Below are positions 1-6,723 of a stretch of 36,676 nucleotides of DNA, one piece after another. A model generated the notes under the pieces. The model was not told where the DNA came from and did no database searches. It saw only the letters and a list, made by a program, of their open reading frames with translations. How positions within the stretch are numbered: the stretch's first letter is position 1; each line of letters opens with the position of its first letter. The stretch covers positions 1-36,676 of the forward strand of contig NZ_JAJCXB010000065.1 of the NCBI RefSeq assembly GCF_020564935.1, in the 5' to 3' direction. The position numbers and the translations under genes are program-made. The stretch comes from Streptomyces pinistramenti. Its GTDB lineage: Bacteria; Actinomycetota; Actinomycetes; Streptomycetales; Streptomycetaceae.

Positions 1-113
1 TGGTGCGGAGTCTGTGCGGCGGAGGCGGACTCGGGTGCGCTGTCCGACGCCTTGGGCGCCGCCGGCGGCTCGGCCTCCGGCGGGACGGCGGCGCCCTCGT
101 TCTCGGTGCTCAC
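1..113 (-). CDS. N-terminus of a probable HtrA-like secreted serine protease (partial)
   Basis: Only the first 37 or so codons lie in the window. The reading begins at a GTG (113-111) preceded by a good GAGGAGAG ribosome site and gives MSTENEGAAVPPEAEPPAAP, followed by more Ala/Pro/Ser-rich sequence. That low-complexity cytoplasmic leader is the type I associate with trypsin-like HtrA/DegP proteases of Streptomyces, which sit divergently from a GDPD gene as here. No protease domain is visible, so the product name rests on context and on a remembered N-terminal pattern. The gene runs off the left edge. Confidence 0.55.
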   Translation of the reverse strand, partial: MSTENEGAAVPPEAEPPAAPKASDSAPESASAAQTPH

Positions 114-521
114 GGCTCTCTCCTCAGCTTCACGACTGTGCCGGCCCACGGCCCGGCCCGTCTTCCGGCTTCCCGGGCGGCGGGGCGTCTGCGGCGCCTC
201 GCCGTCCGGTTCGCCGGCATCCGGGGCCGGGTGTTCCGGTGTTCCGGGATTTCCGGTTCCTCTGTCTCCTTGGGGACGCGGAATCCGGTCTTCAGGATTC
301 CGGATCCGGGCGGAACGGGCGAGTCCCGGCCCGGACGGCATGGGCGGGGCTCGGCCTCCAGCCTTTCCCACGACGCGTCAGCGCACCGTAAGGCGAGGCT
401 GTGACCGTCACCTCATCCTTCATGCCGGACATCCTTTACGCCCGGTAAAACAGACGCATCCCCTGCCGTGCGCACGGGCAGCGCAGGGCGGCCCGACGAC
501 GGTGGATGGCACGATAACTCG
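114..521. other. Divergent intergenic region, protease/GDPD
   Basis: 408 bp without a convincing gene. It holds the control regions of the two divergent genes. Visible structure: an inverted repeat GGAATCC-N8-GGATTCC (280-301), and repeated GTTCCGG/TTCCGG words around 231-258. The GDPD start at 522 has no ribosome site but has CACGAT six bases upstream (510-515), which would fit a leaderless transcript. Nothing else is recognised. Confidence 0.4.
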
Positions 522-1367
522 GTGACCTATGCACGCCCCGCCCAGGACGCCCGTCCGGGTCCTCCCGCCCTGTCCGTCGTAGCCCATCGCGGCGCGTCCG
601 ACGACGCTCCGGAACACACGCTGGCCGCCTACCGCAAGGCGATCGAGGACGGTGCCGACGCCCTGGAGTGCGATGTCCGGCTGACCGCCGACGGCCAGCT
701 GGTCTGCGTCCACGACCGCCGGGTGAACCGCACGTCCAACGGGCGCGGCGCCGTCTCGGCGCTGGAGCTGGCCGACCTGGCCACTCTCGACTTCGGGTCC
801 TGGAAGGCGGCGGCCGACGACCCCGAGGCGCCCGACCGGCAGCACGACGACCCCGAGCTGACCTCCGTGCTGACGCTGGAGCGCCTGCTGGAGCTGGTAG
901 CGGACGCCGACCGGCGGGTCGAGCTGGCCATCGAGACCAAACACCCGACCCGCTGGGCCGGACAGGTGGAGGACCGGCTCGTCACCCTCCTGGAGCGCTT
1001 CGGGCACACCGCCCCCAGAGGCCCCGGCGACCCGCCGCCCGCGGTCCGCGTCATGAGCTTTTCCGCGCGCTCGCTGCACCGCGTGCGGACCGCGGCCCCG
1101 CAGATCCCGGCGGTCTACCTGATGCAGTTCCTCACGCCGCGGCACCGCGACGGCCGGCTGCCGCCCGGTGTCGGCATCGCGGGGCCCGGCATCCGGATCC
1201 TGCGCGCCCACCCCGACTACGTCGCCAGGGCGCACCGCGCAGGTCACCGGGTGCACGTGTGGACCGTCAACGAGCCCGATGACGTCGAGCTGTGCCGGCA
1301 TCTCGGCGTGGACGCCGTCATCACAAACCGCCCTAAACAGGTACGCGCCCAACTCGGCCTTGCCTGA
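522..1367 (+). CDS. Glycerophosphodiester phosphodiesterase (GDPD family)
   Basis: A 281-residue cytoplasmic GDPD TIM barrel, which hydrolyses glycerophosphodiesters to glycerol-3-phosphate plus an alcohol. The family catalytic set is present: HRG at 22-24, E31 in the PEHTLAAY segment, E49 and D51 in LECDV, and H64-D65 in VCVHD. A C-terminal HVWTVNEPDD segment followed by GVDAVITNRP is also typical. No signal peptide is seen, so it probably recycles phospholipid head groups inside the cell. I chose the GTG at 522 because the conserved core begins about 18 residues later. The in-frame ATG at 468 would add residues that look non-coding. No Shine-Dalgarno precedes 522, so a leaderless start is possible. 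Confidence 0.9.
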   Translation: MTYARPAQDARPGPPALSVVAHRGASDDAPEHTLAAYRKAIEDGADALECDVRLTADGQLVCVHDRRVNRTSNGRGAVSALELADLATLDFGSWKAAADDPEAPDRQHDDPELTSVLTLERLLELVADADRRVELAIETKHPTRWAGQVEDRLVTLLERFGHTAPRGPGDPPPAVRVMSFSARSLHRVRTAAPQIPAVYLMQFLTPRHRDGRLPPGVGIAGPGIRILRAHPDYVARAHRAGHRVHVWTVNEPDDVELCRHLGVDAVITNRPKQVRAQLGLA

Positions 1368-1392
1368 AGATCGTCACGGGGTGTGCACCGGC

Positions 1393-1424
1393 GCATGCGA
1401 CACGTGGGCATGTGTGTCGAATGC
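1393..1424. promoter_or_regulatory. Inverted repeat upstream of the RsbW-like gene
   Basis: GCATGCGACAC (1393-1403) faces GTGTCGAATGC (1414-1424) across ten bases, an 11-bp inverted repeat with one mismatch. It lies 84 bp before the ATPase start, where a promoter/operator is expected. It could be a protein-binding site or a transcript hairpin. No T-run follows, so it is a poor terminator candidate for the GDPD gene. Confidence 0.4.
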
Positions 1425-1507
1425 GTCACTGTGCAGCGCTTGGCCGGTTTCCGGTCCAGTCCATTGGGGAATTCATCCCGTGGCGTGGGGCAAAGGAGGT
1501 CTCGGGG

Positions 1508-2110
1508 GTGGCGTTGGTGGTGGCACAAGAGGTGCCGACGTCGTCGATCATGGCCGTACCCCATGGTCCAGCGGGTGTGGGCATGGCCAGACGGCGCATG
1601 AGCGAAGAGCTGTTGGCAAGTGGAGTTCAGGACACAGTCGTCGATGACGCGGTCCTCATTCTCTCGGAACTGTTGAGCAATGCCTGTCGGCATGCGCGTC
1701 CCGTATACGAAAAGAGCCTGCCGGATTCCGTCCGCGAGCCGGGGTCCGTACGCGCGGTCCACGGCGGCCGGGACCAGGATTACGTCCTCGCTTCCTGGCG
1801 CATCGACGGCCGCGGCCGGCTCACGGTTTCGGTCACGGACGGTGGCGGCCCGACCCGGCCGCGGCCGTCCACTCCCTCGGTCACCGCACGCGGCGGCCGC
1901 GGGCTTGCGATCATCCGCTCGCTGTCCAAGGACTGGGGCGTGCGCGAGGTGATCGAGGGCGAGGTCACGGTCTGGGCCGTGCTGTCCGCGTACGACGGCT
2001 TCGCCGACCGGGTCGCGCTGGCGCCGGTCATGCCGCCGTCCTTCGCGGCGGGCCAGGCGTCGGGCCTGCCGCCCGAGCTGGCCTTCGCGGACCTCGAAGA
2101 CCCGGTGTAG
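1508..2110 (+). CDS. RsbW/SpoIIAB-like ATP-binding regulatory protein (HATPase_c)
   Basis: A 200-residue protein with the GHKL fold used by anti-sigma kinases of the RsbW type, which are numerous in Streptomyces. The N box is SELLSNACRHA (E54, N58), the G1 box VTDGGGP (D111) and the G2 box RGGRGLAIIRSL (G130, G132). An insertion of about 35 residues between N and G1 and a C-terminal extension of some 40 residues after the fold are longer than in minimal anti-sigma factors. The start is set by a near-perfect AAAGGAGGT at 1491-1499, eight bases before GTG 1508. The partner (sigma or anti-anti-sigma factor) is not in the window. Role as a serine kinase or anti-sigma factor is inferred from the family. 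Confidence 0.85.
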   Translation: MALVVAQEVPTSSIMAVPHGPAGVGMARRRMSEELLASGVQDTVVDDAVLILSELLSNACRHARPVYEKSLPDSVREPGSVRAVHGGRDQDYVLASWRIDGRGRLTVSVTDGGGPTRPRPSTPSVTARGGRGLAIIRSLSKDWGVREVIEGEVTVWAVLSAYDGFADRVALAPVMPPSFAAGQASGLPPELAFADLEDPV

Positions 2111-2195
2111 GCGCGCCGGGCGCCCGCAGGCACGGCGGCGGGCCCGCGTGTGAGGGCGGTCAGGGCCACGCGGCCCCCGGGCGACGCGGATCCTC

Positions 2196-2266
2196 TAGGC
2201 TCACGCCGAACCGCGTCCGAAAGAGGCGCTCACCCAGCGGCCGGACGCCCCTTGCGTGAACGCCTC
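2196..2266 (+). promoter_or_regulatory. Candidate promoter -10 and leader hairpin for the DUF5926 gene
   Basis: TAGGCT (2196-2201) is a good Streptomyces -10 hexamer, though no clear -35 is seen at 17-18 bp. About 20 bases downstream the leader can fold GAGGCGCTCAC (2223-2233) with GTGAACGCCTC (2256-2266), an 11-bp stem with one mismatch. The gene starts 33 bp later. Confidence 0.35.
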
Positions 2267-2299
2267 TCCGCCCAGGATCGACCAGGAGACACCGCCGCC

Positions 2300-3268
2300 A
2301 TGGCCAAGAAGCGCCGCCCCCAGCCCCAGGCCGCAGCACCGAGGATGCAGGACGGCGAGGTGCCGGTCGTCGGTGCCCGCGAGCCCTGCCCGTGTGGTTC
2401 GGGCCGCCGCTACAAGGCATGTCATGGCCGGAGTGCGGCGCACGCCGTCACCGAGCTGGTGCAGCGCCCGTTCGACGGCCTGCCCGGCGAGTGCGACTGG
2501 GTCGCGCTGCGCGAACTGGTGCCGGCCGCGACCGTCGAGCTGACCCTCAAGGACGGGCTGCCCGACGACGTGCCCTCGGTGACGCTGGCGACGGTGCTGC
2601 CGATGGCCTGGCCCGCGCTGCGCCGCGACGACGGCGCGGTCCTGCTCGGCCTCCAGAACGACACCTCGTCCGGCGACATCAGCCGCGACCTGGCGGACAC
2701 GCTCCAGCGCGCCCTGACCGCGAAGCCGGGCACTCCGGTGGCGGCCGGCCGGGCTGCTGCCGACGGGCCCCGGCTCCAGGATCTGCTCGACCCGGACGCT
2801 CATTTCGAGCCGTCCGTGCACAGCGGCTTCGAGTTCTGGGTGGAGAACGCGGAAAACGCCGCCCCCGAGGTGGCCGCTTCCCTGGAGCGGGCCAACGCCG
2901 CCGCCATCCCGACCGCCCGGATCCCCGGCCTGGAGGGCGCCTACTGGTGCGAGGCGCCGGAGAAGAACCACCTGCGCTGGGTCACCTCGTTCCCCGAGGA
3001 GCAGCTGCTGGACGCGCTCGCCCGGCTGCACGCCGCGGGCACGTCCTCGCTCGGTGACGGCACCAGGCTGGTCGGATCGTTCCGCGCGCACGGCCTGGTC
3101 GTGCCCGTCTGGGACCTGCCGTCGGAGATGAGCGCGGAGGACGTGACGGCGCCGGCCGTCGCGTTCGGTGAGCGGCTGGCGAAGGCGCTCGCCTCGGACG
3201 CACCGCTGACCTCGGAAGAGCGCCGGGCGCGCGGCGGCCTCACCAACCGTCAGGTGACGCTGAGCTGA
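2300..3268 (+). CDS. DUF5926 protein with N-terminal SEC-C zinc motif
   Basis: A 322-residue soluble protein found throughout Streptomyces (DUF5926). The N-terminus is a Lys/Arg-rich MAKKRR stretch, then a SEC-C type motif PCPCGSGRRYKACHG at about 29-43, with Cys30, Cys32, Cys41 and His42 as the likely zinc ligands. SEC-C tails in other proteins bind zinc and contact ribosomes or SecB. The remaining 280 residues form an uncharacterised alpha/beta domain with an acidic composition and no membrane segment. The ATG at 2300 follows AGGAGA at 2284-2289. It is transcribed alone: upstream the ATPase gene ends 190 bp away, and downstream the strand changes. The biochemical function is unknown. Confidence 0.85.
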   Translation: MAKKRRPQPQAAAPRMQDGEVPVVGAREPCPCGSGRRYKACHGRSAAHAVTELVQRPFDGLPGECDWVALRELVPAATVELTLKDGLPDDVPSVTLATVLPMAWPALRRDDGAVLLGLQNDTSSGDISRDLADTLQRALTAKPGTPVAAGRAAADGPRLQDLLDPDAHFEPSVHSGFEFWVENAENAAPEVAASLERANAAAIPTARIPGLEGAYWCEAPEKNHLRWVTSFPEEQLLDALARLHAAGTSSLGDGTRLVGSFRAHGLVVPVWDLPSEMSAEDVTAPAVAFGERLAKALASDAPLTSEERRARGGLTNRQVTLS

Positions 3269-3815
3269 CAGTGACATTCCCAGGGGCCTCTGACGTGACT
3301 CCTGTCACAACTGCCTCTACCTATCGGTAAATAGGCGTCCGGAATTCCGCGATCGAATTTGCGAACTGCCGATCTCTTGTTACCGTTCTAGGAGCCCGGT
3401 CGCTGGTGCATCCCCCGTCGCCAGCGACCGGGCGCTTCCATGTCCGCAGCCGGACGCGCTCCCGGCCGGACCCTCCGCACGGCCGCCGCCGGATCACCGC
3501 GATGCCGAAACCGTTGCGGCACCCGCTCCGACACCCGACGTGGCCCCCGATGCGGCATCCGCTGAGACACCCGATGCGGATCTCCCCTGCCCTGCGCCAC
3601 GGCCCCGCGGCCGCCGCACCGGCGCGAACGCCTGCCGCCCGGCACGGAGTTGCCCGGAGACACCCGTCAGGGCCTGCCCGGCCACCCGGCGGGCCCCACG
3701 AACACAGAAACCGCCCCAGCCGCCGCAGGCACGGCCGTACGGGGCGCCAGGAGGTGAATTCCCGTGCTGCGCCGACCCCTACGGGTGAAACTCCGGGGTG
3801 CGGCTCCGGGAGGGC
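3269..3815. other. Gene-poor region with orphan promoter/leader and RHP-repeat sequence
   Basis: 547 bp between convergent genes. The left third is relatively AT-rich (3300-3390) and ends in a promoter-like stretch followed at once by a strong hairpin (listed separately). Right of the hairpin, an open frame on the + strand from 3406 or 3511 reads repeated RHP units (LRHPLRHPTWPPMRHPLRHP), reflecting a degenerate 9-15 bp CGGCACCCG/CGGCATCCG repeat at 3516-3580. Its composition does not look like a normal gene. A decayed or deleted secreted-protein gene downstream of a surviving leader is one reading. Confidence 0.4.
3394..3433 (+). promoter_or_regulatory. Strong hairpin of an orphan leader (attenuator or terminator)
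   Basis: GCCCGGTCGCTGG (3394-3406) pairs perfectly with CCAGCGACCGGGC (3421-3433), enclosing a loop with a CCCCC run. It directly follows a promoter-like segment (TTGCGA near 3358, then TTGTTACCGTTCTAGG). The layout of promoter, immediate hairpin and C-rich loop is what I remember upstream of some Streptomyces NlpC/P60 cell-wall hydrolase genes, but no such gene follows. It could also be the terminator of the DUF5926 gene or a small RNA. Confidence 0.45.
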
Positions 3816-4523
3816 TCAGTACGCGAGCCGGCTGCCGCCGTCCGGGGCGCTGGTGCTCGCGGTGACCAGTGCGGCCACGATCGTGGACACCTGCGGCAGC
3901 CACGGCGCGGCCTGGGTGGCGGCCGGCGGCCGCTCCCAGCGGACCGCGCCGGCGCCGATCTGCGAAGGCGGCAGCACCAGATAGCCGCCCTCGCCGTGGA
4001 AGCGCAGCGAACTGGGCACCCAGTCCTGGGAGTGCAGCAGCTCGCCCAACTCCGCCAGGTCGTACGGCGATACGAGCAGCGACCAGCGGGTGGGGGTGGC
4101 CACGACCGGGCCGAGGCGGACGCCGAAGTGGTCCAGGGCGGCCAGCGCCTGCGCGCCGGCGACGGCCGGCAGGCTCACCGCGCAGGGCGCGCTGCCGCCG
4201 GTGGCCAGCACGACCGGGGCGTCCGGCCGGTTCGTCCACCACCAGCGCACCATGCGCGCGTCGGTCGTGGCGGCCAGCAGGCCGGGGTCGAAGGGGTGCG
4301 CGCCGGGCACCACGCAGTCGGCGTCGGGGCAGCTGCACCGGGGCGCGGCGCGTTCGCCGAGGCCGCGCCAGCCGCCGGGCTGCCGGCCGCCGGCGCGCAG
4401 TCTCACCCCCGGTACCACCGGCCACTGCCACTCGGTGGCGCAGTGGAGCGCCGCGCCGAGCAGGGCCGACCTCCCGGTGCGCCGGAACAGATGCTTGCGT
4501 CGCCTTCCGAGGATCTCGCGCAT
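3816..4523 (-). CDS. Bifunctional DNA primase/polymerase N-terminal (prim-pol) domain protein
   Basis: A 235-residue protein consisting of little more than the archaeo-eukaryotic primase-type prim-pol domain. In this family the domain is usually fused to a helicase in plasmids and phages, but Streptomyces carry short stand-alone chromosomal versions beginning MREILGRRR, as here. A cysteine cluster PRCSCPDADCVVPGAHPFDPG spans about 61-81, and WTNRPDAPV at 96-104 is the expected conserved block. The ATG at 4523 has AAGGAA upstream. The longer reading from 4565 adds a tract with no family resemblance. The acidic catalytic residues of active prim-pols are not obvious to me, so enzymatic activity is uncertain. 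It is monocistronic and convergent with the DUF5926 region. Confidence 0.75.
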   Translation of the reverse strand: MREILGRRRKHLFRRTGRSALLGAALHCATEWQWPVVPGVRLRAGGRQPGGWRGLGERAAPRCSCPDADCVVPGAHPFDPGLLAATTDARMVRWWWTNRPDAPVVLATGGSAPCAVSLPAVAGAQALAALDHFGVRLGPVVATPTRWSLLVSPYDLAELGELLHSQDWVPSSLRFHGEGGYLVLPPSQIGAGAVRWERPPAATQAAPWLPQVSTIVAALVTASTSAPDGGSRLAY

Positions 4524-4951
4524 GAGCGCTCGTTCCTTTCCGTTAACGCCGAGGGCTAAGTCCATCGCACTACATGCCGGTTCATGCCGCTGCGCGGCGA
4601 GCTCCTACGACCTGGCCGTACGGCCAGGGGCCGGTCACGCCACGTGGATCTTTGGTCACTGCGTATTCGAGGGGCAGCGCATCACGTCGTACGCCGAGCG
4701 TGGAACGTGACGGGGTGGCGCGCTCTTGGCGCTTGCTGTGCGGTAGTGCAATCCCGCCACTTGGGAGTCCGTCGCGGTCGTCGTCAGTAAAGACGCCCGT
4801 GTCCTCCGGAGGGTTCCGGTGCGGCCCCAACTGGCCCCGCATCTCTCCGAGTACGTACCCGCCATCGTGCATATGACGCGCTGTTGATCGCCGTCAGTCG
4901 ACCTCAAATGAGTGTCCACGGGGATCTTTTCCGGCCAAACTTCTTACCCGG
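4524..4951. other. Intergenic region between prim-pol and PP2C genes
   Basis: About 430 bp without a convincing gene. It must hold the promoter of the leftward prim-pol gene. A perfect 16-bp palindrome, CTGGCCGTACGGCCAG, lies at 4612-4627. A 15-codon ORF (4907-4954) with a TTA codon is visible but has no ribosome site. An open frame on the minus strand (4582-4872) shows no recognisable protein. Confidence 0.3.
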
Positions 4952-4979
4952 TTGACACCATAAACCCCTTGGGGACAAT
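4952..4979 (+). promoter_or_regulatory. Strong HrdB-type promoter for the PP2C operon
   Basis: A perfect -35 TTGACA (4952-4957) and GACAAT (4974-4979) are separated by 16 bp. This is the best sigma-70-like promoter in the window and predicts a leader of about 190 nt before the PP2C start. The leader is AT-rich for this genome and contains two overlapping small reading frames. Confidence 0.65.
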
Positions 4980-5053
4980 GCTGGACATCACGTCATTGGT
5001 GCGTGTAAATGTGGAGGCATTGATAGCTGAGCAGCATGACATGGGGGTTTGCG

Positions 5054-5179
5054 ATGCTATTGAGTAAATTGAGCGGACAAAAGAACCGCACAACATCACT
5101 CAACAAAATGACGCACTCCCTACCAAAATGCGGCTCCACCTGGAGTGATTCCGGGCCTGGCGGAAGTCATCGGCCATGA
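5054..5179 (+). CDS. Small leader ORF coupled to the PP2C gene
   Basis: An ATG at 5054, preceded by a GGGGGT ribosome-site-like run, opens a 41-codon frame beginning MLLSKLSGQKNRTTSLNKMT and ending at TGA 5177-5179. Its stop overlaps the PP2C start as ATGA, the standard geometry of translational coupling. The PP2C ATG itself has no good Shine-Dalgarno, so it may depend on ribosomes finishing this ORF. A second, upstream frame (GTG 4999 to TAA 5067, 22 codons, starting MRVNVEALIAEQHD) overlaps its start. Neither peptide is recognised. Codon use is less GC-rich than in the neighbours, so it may act through being translated rather than as a stable protein. Confidence 0.4.
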   Translation: MLLSKLSGQKNRTTSLNKMTHSLPKCGSTWSDSGPGGSHRP

Positions 5180-6579
5180 CCGTCCCCCATGTTCCGAAAG
5201 TGGCCGGAACCGAGCCCCCACTCTCCGGCTCCGCGCACACTGCCGACCCGCCCGCGGCCCTCACCCCCCTGCACGACCTCACCGAGCACCTCGCGCGCAC
5301 CCGCACACTGCCGGACGCACTCCAGGAAGTGCTGCGGGCCGGCGCCACCCTCCTCGGCGCCACCCGGGGCCTCGCAGTCCTCCAGCCCGCCGACGGGCTC
5401 GGCCCCGACACCACCATCGGCCTCGGCCTCGGCCCCGCCGACCTCGGCCACATCGAGACCGTCCCGCACCGCGCCCTGGCGCACCGCCGCATCCTCGACG
5501 GCCTCCCGGAGCCCGACGGCGGCCACGGCACCGGCTCCCGCCCGGAGGACGGCGCCCGCACCGGGACCGCCGAACGCACCGAGATCACCGAGATCACCGA
5601 ACCCGACATCCCCGGGGGCAAGGGCCTCGACCCCCGGCTGCGCGAGGTCGCCGCCCGGCTCGGATTCGCCGCGAGCCACACCGTCCGGCTGGCCGCCGAC
5701 CCGTACGGCGGGCTCGGCGCCGCGGTCTGGCTCTATGACGAACCGGGCGAGCCGACCGAGCGGCAGCGTCACCTCGTCGGCCGCTACCGCAGCTACGCGT
5801 CCGAACACCTCGCCCGCCTCCTGGAACTCGACCGTCACCGGCAGGCCGCCGCGACCCTCAACGAGGAGCTGCTGCCCCACCGGCTGCCCCGGGTGCCCGG
5901 CGTACGCCTCGCGGTGCGGCACGGATCGGGTCCGCGCGGCGGCGGCGACTGGTACGACGCGCTGCCGCTGCCGGACGGCGCGCTGGGTCTCGCCGTCGGC
6001 TCGGTCTCCGGCTCCGGCCCGAGCGCGGTGGCCGCGATGGGCCGGCTGCGGGCCTCGCTGCGCGCGTACGCCGTCATGGAGGGCGAGGATCCGGTGGCGG
6101 TCCTGTCCGACCTCGAACTGCTCATGCGGCTGACCGAACCGGCCCGCACCGCCACCGCCCTGTTCGCGTTCACCGAGCCGCCCGGCCTCACCGGCGACAC
6201 CCGCCGCACGCTGACCCTGGCCGGTGCAGGTCACTGCCCGCCGTTGATCGTCGGCGAGTTGCGCACCGAGTTCGTGGAGACGTCGCTGTCCGCGCCGCTG
6301 GGCATGCTGGCCTGCTGGGAGGCGCCGAGCGTGGCGATCGAACCGGTGCCCGGCGAGACCCTGCTGCTCTACAGCGACGGGCTGCTGCACCGGACCGGAG
6401 ACGCCACGGACCGCGCCTTCGCCCGGCTGCACACCGCGGCCGCCGGCGTCCCCAGGAGGAGCCGCCGCGATCCGGACGCGATCGTCGACCACATCCTGGG
6501 CGCCCTGCTGCCCCAGGGGCTCGACGATCCCGCGTCGGACGAGGACGTCATCCTGCTCGCCGCGCACTTCGAGGCGTAG
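5176..6579 (+). CDS. GAF-like/PP2C (SpoIIE-type) serine phosphatase homologue
   Basis: A 467-residue soluble regulator. Residues about 30-215 form a GAF-like sensor, and about 235-467 a SpoIIE/RsbU-type PP2C domain. The metal motif GGGDWYDALPLPDG is intact (D258, D261), and the C-terminal acidic pair is present in SDEDVILLAAH (D455, D457). The second metal motif, normally G-D-V-x-G-H-G, reads VGSVSGSGPSA, with Ser276 in place of the Asp. Phosphatase activity may therefore be weak or lost. Family members dephosphorylate anti-anti-sigma proteins and feed into anti-sigma circuits like the two RsbW-like proteins in this window. Transcription is predicted from the promoter at 4952, and translation looks coupled to the small ORF ending at 5179. 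The gene sits tandem with aminopeptidase P, 144 bp away. Confidence 0.85.
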   Translation: MTVPHVPKVAGTEPPLSGSAHTADPPAALTPLHDLTEHLARTRTLPDALQEVLRAGATLLGATRGLAVLQPADGLGPDTTIGLGLGPADLGHIETVPHRALAHRRILDGLPEPDGGHGTGSRPEDGARTGTAERTEITEITEPDIPGGKGLDPRLREVAARLGFAASHTVRLAADPYGGLGAAVWLYDEPGEPTERQRHLVGRYRSYASEHLARLLELDRHRQAAATLNEELLPHRLPRVPGVRLAVRHGSGPRGGGDWYDALPLPDGALGLAVGSVSGSGPSAVAAMGRLRASLRAYAVMEGEDPVAVLSDLELLMRLTEPARTATALFAFTEPPGLTGDTRRTLTLAGAGHCPPLIVGELRTEFVETSLSAPLGMLACWEAPSVAIEPVPGETLLLYSDGLLHRTGDATDRAFARLHTAAAGVPRRSRRDPDAIVDHILGALLPQGLDDPASDEDVILLAAHFEA

Positions 6580-6663
6580 GGCCCGGCCACCCCAAAAGAC
6601 GCGCGCTCCGGGGCTCAGCCGATATATGGCCGAAGTGCCTGAGAGGTCACACCTTCCGCCCTC

Positions 6664-6691
6664 TGGACCGCATTCGATCCGCACATACGAT
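6664..6691 (+). promoter_or_regulatory. Candidate promoter for aminopeptidase P
   Basis: TGGACC (6664-6669) and TACGAT (6686-6691) are separated by 16 bp in the 144-bp gap before the aminopeptidase gene. Each box matches the HrdB consensus at about four positions. It predicts a leader of some 25 nt that includes the AAGGAGG. Confidence 0.4.
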
Positions 6692-6723
6692 GGAACACGG
6701 TTCAGTCTTTACAAGGAGGCATC

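Noticed and set aside
3300..3440. c-di-AMP (ydaO-type) riboswitch before the orphan hairpin
   Set aside because: The conserved CCGAA and GAACCGGGGGA-type blocks of Streptomyces ydaO leaders are absent and the leader is too short.
3516..3580. CRISPR-like repeat
   Set aside because: The units are short, degenerate and without unique spacers of constant length.
3667..4431. 254-residue minus-strand frame overlapping the prim-pol gene
   Set aside because: It is the +1 shadow of the prim-pol gene, with extreme Arg/Ala bias.
4582..4872. 96-residue minus-strand ORF in the prim-pol/PP2C gap
   Set aside because: No ribosome site, no recognisable motif and no codon-position bias.
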